A stretch of DNA of 64,000 nucleotides from an uncultured Bacteroidales bacterium (GTDB lineage: Bacteria; Bacteroidota; Bacteroidia; Bacteroidales; F082), in NCBI GenBank assembly GCA_905236635.1, contig CAJOCJ010000003.1, forward strand, positions 62,001 through 126,000. The letters are read 5' to 3'. The position numbers and the translations under genes are program-made. Of this stretch, positions 16,884-24,717 are shown piece by piece. Below the pieces are notes generated by a model that did not search any database, was not told the DNA's origin, and was given only the letters and a program-made list of their open reading frames with translations. Position 1 is the first letter of the stretch, and every line of letters begins with the position of its first letter.

Positions 16884-18713
16884 ATGAAAAGATTGTTACT
16901 ATTAGCTATTTGCCTGATTGTCAGTCAGTTGGGGATGACTCAATATGCTCCTGCAGGCGACAGTTTGAAGACCCGCTGGGCTTCTGAAATAACTCCAGAA
17001 AACGTTTGGCAAGAGTATCCGCGTCCGCAGATGGCAAGATTTGATGATAATTGGCAATTAAGCTGGATAAATCTCAACGGATTATGGGATTATGCAATTC
17101 GTCCGAAAGGGGAGAATGGCATTGATGAGTTTGATGGGAAGATTTTGGTGCCTTTCTGTGTGGAATCCTCACTTTCTGGAGTACAGAAATACGTTGGGAA
17201 AGATAATGAACTCTGGTATCAGCGCGAGTTTAATATTCCAAAATCATGGAGGGGGAAACATGTGCTATTAAATTTCGGTGCTGTCGATTGGAAATGTGAT
17301 GTTTGGGTTAACGACATAAAAGTAGGTTCGCATACTGGCGGTTACACTCCGTTTAGCATGGACATTACTCAAGTTTTGAAAAAGAAAGGTAATGTGTTGA
17401 AAGTCCGCGTTTGGGATCCGACCGACCAAGGTGAGCAGCCTTGCGGCAAACAACATGTGAAACCTCATGGAATCTGGTACACTCCAGTGACAGGAATCTG
17501 GCAGACAGTATGGCTTGAGCCCGTTAATGAAAACCATATTGTTGATTTGAAAATAGTGCCAGATATTGATAATAATAAAGTTTATGTGACTCCGCAAATC
17601 GCTAATGCTTCAGCTGATAATAGGGTGGATATTGATGTTGCGATATTAAATAATAGGGTTGCACATAAGAGTTCTGACGATGGAGAGACCGTTGAAGTTG
17701 AAATGCCTTCGAATGTTTTGTTGTGGTCGCCTGATCACCCATTTATTTATATTGTTAAAGTTACTCTGTATAAAGGAAATAAAATTGTCGACGAGGTCGG
17801 TAGTTACTTTGCGATGCGTAAATTCAGTACTGCAAAAGACGAGAACGGCATTGTGCGGCTGATGCTCAACAACGAGCCGATTTTCATGTTCGGTCCGCTC
17901 GACCAAGGCTGGTGGTGTGATGGATTGTACACCGCTCCATGCGACGAGGCACTGAAATACGACATCCAGAAAACGAAGGACTTCGGCTTCAATATGATTC
18001 GTAAGCATGTGAAGGTGGAGCCTGCGCGTTGGTACTACTGGTGTGACCGTCTCGGAATCATTGTATGGCAGGACATGCCGTCGGGCGGAAAAGGTCCTGG
18101 CTGGGTCACCGACAAATATTTCGATGGACCGCTGACTGCGCGAACACCAGAATCGGAGGCTACATATAAAAAAGAATGGAAAGAAATCGTCGATTACCTT
18201 TATTCGGTACCTTCGATAGGCGTCTGGGTGCCGTTCAACGAGTCGTGGGGGCAGTTCAAAACCCCTGAAATCGTTGAGTGGACAAAGAGTTACGACCCGT
18301 CGAGGTTGGTCAATCCGGCTTCTGGAGGCAACCATTATCCTGTGGGCGACATTATGGACATTCACAACTATCCTGACCCTGAGATGTATTTCTATGAGCC
18401 TGAAAGAGCCACTGTCTTAGGCGAATATGGCGGAATCGGCAGAAAAATAGAGGGACACACTTGGGTAAAAGACCAAGGCTGGGGCTATGTGGAGTACGAT
18501 ACTGAAGAAAAAGTCACCAACACCTACGTGGAATATGCCAACAAACTACTGGAACTCATCCCGCAAGGCTTTTCGGCGGCTGTCTACACACAAACGACAG
18601 ACTGCGAGGTTGAGTTAAACGGCTTGATGACGTACGATAGGGGAGTGGTGAAGTTGAATGAACAGCGGATACGCGAGATAAATCTGAAGATTTCCAACTA
18701 CTTCAAGAAATAA
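16884..18713 (+). CDS. Glycoside hydrolase family 2 protein
   Basis: 609 residues with a signal peptide (MKRLLLLAICLIVSQLGMTQ). It has the GH2 order: a sugar-binding jelly-roll (about 40-215, with LNGLWDYAI, WYQREFNIP, NDIKVGSHTGGYTPFSMDIT and HGIWYTPVTGIWQTVWLE), an Ig-like domain (about 220-310) and a TIM barrel. The acid/base Glu is in WVPFNESWG (Glu453) and the nucleophile candidate in LGEYGG (Glu514). NMIRKHVKVEP also fits the family. The enzyme is probably periplasmic and acts on beta-linked glycans, but specificity cannot be read from the sequence. It ends at a strong terminator. Confidence 0.92.
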   Translation: MKRLLLLAICLIVSQLGMTQYAPAGDSLKTRWASEITPENVWQEYPRPQMARFDDNWQLSWINLNGLWDYAIRPKGENGIDEFDGKILVPFCVESSLSGVQKYVGKDNELWYQREFNIPKSWRGKHVLLNFGAVDWKCDVWVNDIKVGSHTGGYTPFSMDITQVLKKKGNVLKVRVWDPTDQGEQPCGKQHVKPHGIWYTPVTGIWQTVWLEPVNENHIVDLKIVPDIDNNKVYVTPQIANASADNRVDIDVAILNNRVAHKSSDDGETVEVEMPSNVLLWSPDHPFIYIVKVTLYKGNKIVDEVGSYFAMRKFSTAKDENGIVRLMLNNEPIFMFGPLDQGWWCDGLYTAPCDEALKYDIQKTKDFGFNMIRKHVKVEPARWYYWCDRLGIIVWQDMPSGGKGPGWVTDKYFDGPLTARTPESEATYKKEWKEIVDYLYSVPSIGVWVPFNESWGQFKTPEIVEWTKSYDPSRLVNPASGGNHYPVGDIMDIHNYPDPEMYFYEPERATVLGEYGGIGRKIEGHTWVKDQGWGYVEYDTEEKVTNTYVEYANKLLELIPQGFSAAVYTQTTDCEVELNGLMTYDRGVVKLNEQRIREINLKISNYFKK

Positions 18714-18741
18714 AAAAAGGACGGCTAGCCGTCCTTTTTTT
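18712..18741. terminator. Bidirectional intrinsic terminator
   Basis: A palindrome with arms 18712-18726 and 18727-18741 (core AGGACGGC/GCCGTCCT) is flanked by seven A and seven T residues. It separates the convergent GH2 gene and the ferredoxin gene. Confidence 0.9.
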
Positions 18742-18761
18742 GCATTAATACACGCCGTGTA

Positions 18762-18902
18762 TTAGTCCTCAACGATAGCTTCGTTAGGGCAAACGCTTGC
18801 GCATGTGCCGCATGAAACGCAGTTATCAGCGTTGATTGAATAGATGCTACCTTCTGAAATAGCGCCGACTGGGCACCAGCTGTCTAAAATTTTGTATGCC
18901 AT
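18762..18902 (-). CDS. Single-cluster mini-ferredoxin
   Basis: A 46-residue protein starting MAYKILDSW. It aligns with the common 2[4Fe-4S] bacterial ferredoxin except that the first Cys-x2-Cys-x2-Cys group is absent. The remaining cysteines are the CP of motif one (CPVGAI) and the complete motif two (CVSCGTCASVCP). These can bind one complete [4Fe-4S] cluster, with one Cys left over. ATG 18902 is favoured over 18956 because the -7 element lies between them. It is divergent from korAB, so it may be the electron acceptor of that enzyme (inference). Confidence 0.82.
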   Translation of the reverse strand: MAYKILDSWCPVGAISEGSIYSINADNCVSCGTCASVCPNEAIVED

Positions 18903-18930
18903 AATTTTAAATTTGTTTAGAAATTTTCTG

Positions 18931-18938
18931 CAAAGATA
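18931..18938 (-). promoter_or_regulatory. -7 element of the mini-ferredoxin gene
   Basis: Reads TATCTTTG on the minus strand, 28 nt before the ATG at 18902, with a possible TTG -33 near 18957-18959. It sits back to back with the korA promoter. Confidence 0.6.
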
Positions 18939-19010
18939 GAGGTTTTTCCAATACACAACAACATTTTGAAAAATTATTTTTTTTTGCTTTTTTATTAAAA
19001 AATATATACT

Positions 19011-19018
19011 TAACTTTG
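19011..19018 (+). promoter_or_regulatory. -7 element of korAB
   Basis: TAACTTTG followed by C matches TAnnTTTG. The ATG at 19098 is 79 nt downstream, leaving an AT-rich leader of about 70 nt with no obvious structure. Confidence 0.6.
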
Positions 19019-19097
19019 CAGAATATTTTAAAGAGCATCTAATTTTAAGTAAGGAATATCTAAGTAATTAAAATACAATAAATTAAATCATTTTCTT

Positions 19098-20939
19098 ATG
19101 GCTAACAAAACTAAAGTTGTAGAACTTGAACACGTAGTTATCCGTTTTGCGGGTGACTCTGGCGACGGTATGCAGCTGACAGGAAACCTGTTTTCCGACT
19201 CAACGGCTCTGGCAGGCAACGATTTTGCCACCTTCCCAGACTATCCGGCGGAAATTCGTCCACCACAAGGTACAGTGGCTGGCGTCAGCGGTTTCCAAGT
19301 GCATTTCGGTCACAAGCCGATCCACACCACAGGTGACCTCTGTGATGTGCTTGTCGCAATGAACCCTGCGTCAATCAAAGCTAACATGCGTTGGCTCCGT
19401 CCTGGTACAATCATCATCATCGACTCTGACTCCATCACCGAGAAAGCTTTGGAGAAAGCTGGTTATACCGATGACCCGACAGTAGACGGCACTCTTGCTG
19501 ACTATCAGGTGGTTAAAGCTCCTATCTCTGAGCTTACAAAAGAAGCTCTTAAGGACTTCGGTATGGACAACAAGTCGATGCTCAAGTCGAAGAATATGTT
19601 CGCACTTGGTATCGTGATGTACCTCTTCAACCGTGGGCTGGACAGCGTTTATGCTTATTTTGAGACTAAGTTTAAAGGCAAAGACCAGGTGATTAAGGCC
19701 AACCGCACCGTCCTCGACGCCGGTTACAACTACGCCGACACATGGGAGCTCTTCACCAACACCTACAAGGTGGAGGCTGCAGAACTCAAGAAAGGTAAAT
19801 ATCGTAATATCACTGGCAACACTGCCGCTGCATGGGGCTTGATGGCCGCATCTGAGAAGTCGGGACGTCCGCTCTTCTTGGGTAGCTATCCTATCACTCC
19901 TGCCACCGACATCCTTGCCGAGCTTACAAAATACAAGAACCTCAACGTCAAGGCTTATCAGGCCGAAGACGAAATTGCCGGTATCATGTCATCGATTGGC
20001 GCTGCCTATACTGGCTGTCTCGCCGTTACGACGACATCAGGTCCTGGTCTCTCGCTGAAGAGCGAGGCTATGGGTCTGGCAGTGATGACTGAGCTTCCGC
20101 TGGTTATCATCGACGTACAGCGTGGAGGTCCTTCGACAGGTCTTCCTACTAAGATGGAGCAGAGCGACCTCATGCAGGCTCTCTACGGCCGTAACGGCGA
20201 CGCTCCTCTCATCGTCATTGCAGCACGCAGCTCAGCAGGTTGCTTCTACACCGCATACGAGGCAGCACGTCTCGCCATGGAGCACATGACACCTGTCATC
20301 ATGCTCAGCGACGGTTCTCTCGGCAACGGCTCAGAGGTGTTCCGCATCCCGAGCATGGCAGAACTGCCGACAATCACTCCACCTATCGCAAAGGCTAACG
20401 ACCCTGAATATATGCCATTCCGCCGCGACGAGAAATGGCTGCGCCGTGAATGGGCTCTGCCGGGAACTCCTGGCCTCCGTCACCGCGTGGGCGGCCTCGA
20501 GAAGGAAAATGGCAAGGGTAACCTCTCGACCAACCCTGAGAACCACCAGCTGATGACAGAACTCCGTGAGGAGAAAGTCAACCGCGTGGCTAACGATATT
20601 CCGCTGCAGGAGATCTACGGCGACAAGAATGCCGACCTTCTCGTGGTGAGCTGGGGTGGCACATTCGGTACAGTGCGTACCGCTGTCGAGAAGATGATGG
20701 GAGAAGGCAAGAGCATAGCTCACGCCCATTTTGACTACATCATGCCATTGCCACGTAACACCGAAGAAGTGTTGAAAGGACACAAGAAGATTGTCGTTTG
20801 CGAAATTAACCGCGGACAGTTTGCCAAATATCTGCGCATGAACTATCCAGAGTATCGCTGCGAACAATTCGACAAAGTGATGGGCCTGCCGTTTACCATC
20901 GGCGAGCTTGAGAACAAGTTTAATGACCTTCTAAAATAA
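19098..20939 (+). CDS. korA: 2-oxoacid:ferredoxin oxidoreductase, fused gamma-alpha subunit (KorA)
   Basis: 613 residues. The N-terminal third is the gamma domain (RFAGDSGDGMQLTGNLFSDS, FPDYPAEIRPPQGT). The alpha domain follows (GSYPITPATDILAEL, YQAEDEIAG, TTTSGPGLSLKSEAMGLA, QRGGPSTGLPTKMEQSDL), and then a C-terminal transketolase-like domain (VVSWGGTFGTVRTAVEKM). This layout matches 2-oxoglutarate ferredoxin oxidoreductases of Bacteroidetes, which make succinyl-CoA and CO2, reversibly, with ferredoxin. Substrate preference is inferred from family similarity. It sits 7 nt before korB. Confidence 0.93.
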   Translation: MANKTKVVELEHVVIRFAGDSGDGMQLTGNLFSDSTALAGNDFATFPDYPAEIRPPQGTVAGVSGFQVHFGHKPIHTTGDLCDVLVAMNPASIKANMRWLRPGTIIIIDSDSITEKALEKAGYTDDPTVDGTLADYQVVKAPISELTKEALKDFGMDNKSMLKSKNMFALGIVMYLFNRGLDSVYAYFETKFKGKDQVIKANRTVLDAGYNYADTWELFTNTYKVEAAELKKGKYRNITGNTAAAWGLMAASEKSGRPLFLGSYPITPATDILAELTKYKNLNVKAYQAEDEIAGIMSSIGAAYTGCLAVTTTSGPGLSLKSEAMGLAVMTELPLVIIDVQRGGPSTGLPTKMEQSDLMQALYGRNGDAPLIVIAARSSAGCFYTAYEAARLAMEHMTPVIMLSDGSLGNGSEVFRIPSMAELPTITPPIAKANDPEYMPFRRDEKWLRREWALPGTPGLRHRVGGLEKENGKGNLSTNPENHQLMTELREEKVNRVANDIPLQEIYGDKNADLLVVSWGGTFGTVRTAVEKMMGEGKSIAHAHFDYIMPLPRNTEEVLKGHKKIVVCEINRGQFAKYLRMNYPEYRCEQFDKVMGLPFTIGELENKFNDLLK

Positions 20940-20946
20940 CGCTACT

Positions 20947-21978
20947 ATGGAAAATCAGAAAATAGAAAATCAGGAAGTCATGCTGACAAAAGATGATTTT
21001 GCAAGCGACCAGGTGGTGAAATGGTGCCCTGGCTGCGGTGACCACGCCATCCTGAAGGCCATGCAGGACGTATTTCCTAAACTTGGCAAGAAGAAGGAAG
21101 ACATCGTGGTGGTGTCCGGCATCGGATGCTCCTCACGTTTCCCATATTACATGAACACATACGGTTTCCATAGCATCCACGGTCGTGCCGCCGCCGCTGC
21201 AACAGGCGTCAAGTTGGCAAACCCGAACCTCAGCGTATGGATGATTACAGGTGATGGTGACTGCACCGCTATCGGCGGTAACCACTTCATCCACGCCTGC
21301 CGTCGTAATATCGACATCAACCTCGTGCTGTTCAACAACCGTATCTATGGTATGACAAAGGGTCAGTTCTCACCATGTACCTTCCGTGGCACGAAGACAA
21401 AGACTTCTCCTCAAGGCACATATGAGGATCCGTTCAACCCGGGCGAACTCGCCATCGGTGCTAAAGCTACATTCTTCGCACGTGGCGTTGATATCAACCC
21501 GAAAGAACTGACAGAGATCTTCATGGAGTCGTATCACCACGACGGCATCGCCGTTACCGAGGTGCTGCAGAACTGCATGATCTTCTCCAACGGCGTTCAT
21601 GAGAATATCACCGGTAAAGACGTACGCGACGACATGCAGGTAAAATGCGAACATGGTAAACCTCTCATCTTCGGTAAGAACCGCGACAAAGGTATCCGCC
21701 TCAACGGCAACCACCTCGAAGTCGTTAAGATCGGCGAGAACGGTATCACAGAAAAAGATATCCTCGTTCACGACAAGACTATCGAAGATACCGGTATCCA
21801 CATGATGCTGGCACACATGGCACCGCCTCATTTCCCGGTTGCCATCGGCGTCATCCGCGACGTGAAAGCCCCGACATTCGACGACAGCCTCATGGAGGTC
21901 ATCGAGAATGAAAAGGCCAACTCGAAGATCAAGAACATGGACGACCTGCTCAATAGCGGTTCGACATGGACGATTTAA
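20947..21978 (+). CDS. korB: 2-oxoacid:ferredoxin oxidoreductase, beta subunit (KorB)
   Basis: 343 residues. It binds thiamine diphosphate: GDGDCTAIGGNHFIHACRRN carries the GDG-x(20s)-N metal/TPP motif. The cluster-ligand region is WCPGCGDHAIL with GIGCSSRFPYY. It is the partner of the preceding KorA subunit, cytoplasmic, and acts in anaerobic central metabolism. A strong terminator follows. Confidence 0.94.
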   Translation: MENQKIENQEVMLTKDDFASDQVVKWCPGCGDHAILKAMQDVFPKLGKKKEDIVVVSGIGCSSRFPYYMNTYGFHSIHGRAAAAATGVKLANPNLSVWMITGDGDCTAIGGNHFIHACRRNIDINLVLFNNRIYGMTKGQFSPCTFRGTKTKTSPQGTYEDPFNPGELAIGAKATFFARGVDINPKELTEIFMESYHHDGIAVTEVLQNCMIFSNGVHENITGKDVRDDMQVKCEHGKPLIFGKNRDKGIRLNGNHLEVVKIGENGITEKDILVHDKTIEDTGIHMMLAHMAPPHFPVAIGVIRDVKAPTFDDSLMEVIENEKANSKIKNMDDLLNSGSTWTI

Positions 21979-21992
21979 AAGTTTAAAAACGG

Positions 21993-22024
21993 AAAAATCC
22001 CGCCCTCGTGACGGGATTTTTTTT
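21993..22024 (+). terminator. Intrinsic terminator after korB
   Basis: The 10-bp stem AAAAATCCCG / CGGGATTTTT (21993-22002 and 22012-22021) with a 9-nt loop runs into a T tract. The same T-rich stretch leads into the next promoter. Confidence 0.88.
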
Positions 22025-22031
22025 ATTTTTG
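22024..22031 (+). promoter_or_regulatory. -7 element, near-leaderless gene
   Basis: TATTTTTG followed by CAGT and then ATG. The start codon begins only 5 nt after the -7 element, where transcription would also start. The flavin reductase mRNA is therefore likely leaderless or nearly so. Confidence 0.5.
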
Positions 22032-22035
22032 CAGT

Positions 22036-22617
22036 ATGAAAAGAAGTTTTAAACCCGGAACAATGCTCTACCCACTGCCAGTGGTGATGGTGTCGTGCGG
22101 CGACAGCCCCGAAAACTATAATATCATCACGGTGGCATGGACTGGAACGATATGCTCCGACCCGCCGATGTGCTATATCTCGATGAGAAAAGACCGTCAT
22201 TCGCATGCGATAATCTCGAGGACAAAAGAGTTTGTGATAAACCTCACGACGGATGCCCTGGCGAAAGCCACCGACTGGTGTGGCGTGCGTTCGGGAAGAG
22301 ATTATAACAAATTCAAGGAGATGCATCTCACGCCAGAGAAAGCGCAGGTGGTTAGCGCTCCTCTGATAGCTGAGTCACCATTGAATATCGAGTGTAAGGT
22401 AGTGGAAATAAAGGAGTTGGGTTCTCATGACATGTTTATGGCCGAGGTGGTGGCCGTCAACGGCGATGAGAAATATTTCGACCCCAGCACGGGTCTTTTC
22501 CAGCTCAACCAGGCGGAACTGATAACATACTCGCACGGAAAATACTACACCTTAGGTGAAAAAATAGGAAAATTCGGTTTCTCAGTAGAGAAAATCCAAC
22601 ATAAAAGAAAGAAATAA
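22036..22617 (+). CDS. Flavin reductase family protein
   Basis: 193 residues with the FMN-binding split-barrel fold: KPGTMLYPLPVVMVSCGD, ITVAWTGTICSDPPMCYISMRKDRHSHAII and EFVINLTTDALAKATDWCGVRSGRDYNKF. Members bind FMN and reduce flavins or serve as small flavoproteins. The substrate is not deducible here. The stop overlaps the next ATG by 1 nt (TAATG), implying translational coupling with the membrane-anchored unknown downstream. Confidence 0.9.
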   Translation: MKRSFKPGTMLYPLPVVMVSCGDSPENYNIITVAWTGTICSDPPMCYISMRKDRHSHAIISRTKEFVINLTTDALAKATDWCGVRSGRDYNKFKEMHLTPEKAQVVSAPLIAESPLNIECKVVEIKELGSHDMFMAEVVAVNGDEKYFDPSTGLFQLNQAELITYSHGKYYTLGEKIGKFGFSVEKIQHKRKK

Positions 22618-23234
22618 TGGACTACATCAAAGTTAAAGGCCTCCAAAAGGACGAAGTCATCGGTTTGGTGAAAGAATGGATCAAACTTTATCCGCATTCT
22701 TTTAACCCGGAAGTGAATCTGTGGTTTTACGAACTTCCTGATAATCAAGTGATTATTGGGTTACATGACGACTTGAGTACCCTGGCGGTGAGTCTTCTGG
22801 TGATTTATCTGACTTCGGCATTGAAAGATACGACGGAGACCGAAAATGTGGTGGCATATCTCACTGTCGATGACAACGAGATCTTGCTGAAGCAGAACTA
22901 CGGCCGTCGCGCGAAAATCATGGCGAAGAGTACCGATGACGACAATACGGGAGTGATAATTTTGCTGGAGAATAACTATTGTGTCGATTATTATTTCCAC
23001 GGGAAAGCTCATAAAATCAAAGACTCCGAACTTGTTTTTGAAGAGCCGGCACTTCCTGAATCCATTGAGAATACTGAGAAAGACGAGATTTTTGTGGGGG
23101 ATATCATACCGAAGAAAAAGATTGAGCAGTCGCTCGAGCCTGACGCCTCGCCATGGAAGAAGCTGATGTGGTACGCTATCTGCACTGTCGTCGGTCTCGG
23201 CATCGGATTCCTGCTGGTGTATTTATACTTTTAG
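22617..23234 (+). CDS. C-terminally membrane-anchored protein of unknown family
   Basis: A 205-residue protein I do not recognise. It has a soluble alpha/beta N-terminal part (VKGLQKDEVIGLVKEWIKLYPHSFNP, LWFYELPDNQVIIGLHDDLS) and an acidic linker (about 130-175). A single hydrophobic segment lies at the C-terminus (about 183-203, WYAICTVVGLGIGFLLVYLYF), as in tail-anchored proteins. It is translationally coupled to the flavin reductase. Its stop codon directly abuts a REP-like element. Confidence 0.7.
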   Translation: MDYIKVKGLQKDEVIGLVKEWIKLYPHSFNPEVNLWFYELPDNQVIIGLHDDLSTLAVSLLVIYLTSALKDTTETENVVAYLTVDDNEILLKQNYGRRAKIMAKSTDDDNTGVIILLENNYCVDYYFHGKAHKIKDSELVFEEPALPESIENTEKDEIFVGDIIPKKKIEQSLEPDASPWKKLMWYAICTVVGLGIGFLLVYLYF

Positions 23235-23290
23235 CGTCATTTCGACCGAACCTCGACCGAAGTGGAGAGGGTAGTGGAGAAATCCTCTAT
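23235..23290. repeat. REP-like palindromic element, copy 1
   Basis: Starts right after a stop codon with CGTCATTTCGACCGAA, then GACCGAAGTGGAG and GGAGAAATCC. It shares the GTCATTTCGA...GAAATC frame with copies at 24063 and 26792. It is an imperfect inverted repeat: TTTCGAC...GGAGAAA. Confidence 0.7.
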
Positions 23291-23316
23291 AATCCAAATT
23301 AAATAAAAAAGAAAGA

Positions 23317-24642
23317 GTGTTAACAAAATTCCAGAACTATATCACCGAGCATCACCTTATTAATAAAGGTGACCGCATTCTCGTTGCCCTAAGCGGCGGC
23401 GTGGACTCGACGGTATTGGCGGAACTGCTGAGGCGGTGTGGCTACGACATCATGTTTGCACACTGCAACTTCCATCTGCGTGGCAAGGAGTCCGACGGTG
23501 ATGAGCAGTTCGTGCGCGAATATGCCGAAAGGGTGGGAGTGAAGCTCTATGTGAAACAGTTCGACACCTTGGAATATGTTGAAACACAAAAGGTTTCCGT
23601 CGAGATGGCCGCCCGCGAGATGCGCTATGCGTGGTTTGACGATGTTATCGGCGCGGGCGGCTATAAACTCGCCCTCGCTCATCATGCCGACGACCAAATC
23701 GAGACGTTCTTCATCAACCTTCTACGTGGAGCTGGAATCAAGGGACTGAAAGCAATGCAACCACGTAATGGATTGTATATCAGACCATTACTCTGGGCTT
23801 CAAGAGAAGAAATCAAACAATTTGCGATTGAAAACGGCATCCAATGGCGCGAAGACAGCACCAACAACGACACCGTTTATCTCCGCAATAAAATCCGTCA
23901 CGAGTTGATGCCTGTTTTCGACAGCATCAAACCCGAGGCAAGAGAGAAAATCCTTGAATCTGTCAATCACCTGGCCTCTGAAAATCAATTATATAGGGAA
24001 CTTTTAAGGGAAAAACTATCGCAAATTGAGACTGTTGACGGTGTCCTTCACACAATTCCAAAGCGTCATTTCGACCGACCGAAGGGAGTGAATAAATCCT
24101 CCACCAACGTAGGCAAACAAATATTATTTGAGTGGGCTAGAAATTTCGACTTCTCATTCTCCCAATGCGAATCAATCCTAGCATCGTTGGACGGCGAGTC
24201 TGGCAAGGAATTCTATTCCCCTAACTATCAATTGGTTATCGAAAAAGACACAATTGATATTTTCCCGATCGAATTGACAGATAACCTTCTTACACCAGGT
24301 TTGTCGTATTCTAAACAACCTGTAAGGACAACGCATGCGTTGTCCCTACTGATAACGGATAACCCCAATATCGCCCAACTCGATTTTGACAAGTTGAAAT
24401 TCCCTTTAACTGTTCGTCATTGGTGGCATGGCGACCGTTTCCATCCGCTCGGACTTAAGGGCACTAAGCTCGTTTCTGATTTCTTCAACGACAACGGATT
24501 CACCACTTTCCAGAAACGTCACACTCAGATTATCACCGATGCTGAAGGCGAAATCGTGTGGATCGTTGGCCATCGCATCGACGACAGATTCAAGATTACC
24601 AATAAGACCAAAACTATTTATGAAATAAAATTTGGTGATTAA
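23317..24642 (+). CDS. tilS: tRNA(Ile)-lysidine synthase TilS
   Basis: Adds lysine to C34 of the tRNA(Ile) CAU anticodon so that it reads AUA, an essential ATP-dependent reaction. The N-type ATP pyrophosphatase PP-loop is ALSGGVDS (about residues 25-32). AHCNFHLRGKESDGDEQFVREYA, LALAHHADDQIETFFINLLRGAGIKGL and RPLLWASREEI follow, and a C-terminal TilS domain has the WWHGDRFHPLG signature. GTG 23317 is the start. The middle of the gene contains an in-frame REP-like element encoding KRHFDRPKGVNKSS (about residues 249-262), outside both catalytic domains. Confidence 0.95.
   Translation: MLTKFQNYITEHHLINKGDRILVALSGGVDSTVLAELLRRCGYDIMFAHCNFHLRGKESDGDEQFVREYAERVGVKLYVKQFDTLEYVETQKVSVEMAAREMRYAWFDDVIGAGGYKLALAHHADDQIETFFINLLRGAGIKGLKAMQPRNGLYIRPLLWASREEIKQFAIENGIQWREDSTNNDTVYLRNKIRHELMPVFDSIKPEAREKILESVNHLASENQLYRELLREKLSQIETVDGVLHTIPKRHFDRPKGVNKSSTNVGKQILFEWARNFDFSFSQCESILASLDGESGKEFYSPNYQLVIEKDTIDIFPIELTDNLLTPGLSYSKQPVRTTHALSLLITDNPNIAQLDFDKLKFPLTVRHWWHGDRFHPLGLKGTKLVSDFFNDNGFTTFQKRHTQIITDAEGEIVWIVGHRIDDRFKITNKTKTIYEIKFGD
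24063..24104. repeat. REP-like palindromic element inside tilS, copy 2
   Basis: GCGTCATTTCGACCGACC, then GAAGGGAGTGAATAAATCC, corresponds to the spacer element at 23235 with an internal deletion. It is a multiple of three long and leaves the tilS frame open. Confidence 0.72.
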
Positions 24643-24662
24643 ATAAAAATTTCCTACCTTTG
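24631..24662 (+). promoter_or_regulatory. Consensus promoter of the DsbD-like gene
   Basis: TTTG at 24631-24634 and TACCTTTG at 24655-24662 are separated by 20 nt, an excellent fit to the Bacteroidota sigma-ABfr promoter. The -33 element lies inside the last tilS codons. The leader is about 50 nt. Confidence 0.78.
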
Positions 24663-24717
24663 TCACTTGTATTTGAAATACGAGTTATAGAATTAAATCA
24701 TTGATAATCAATTAACT

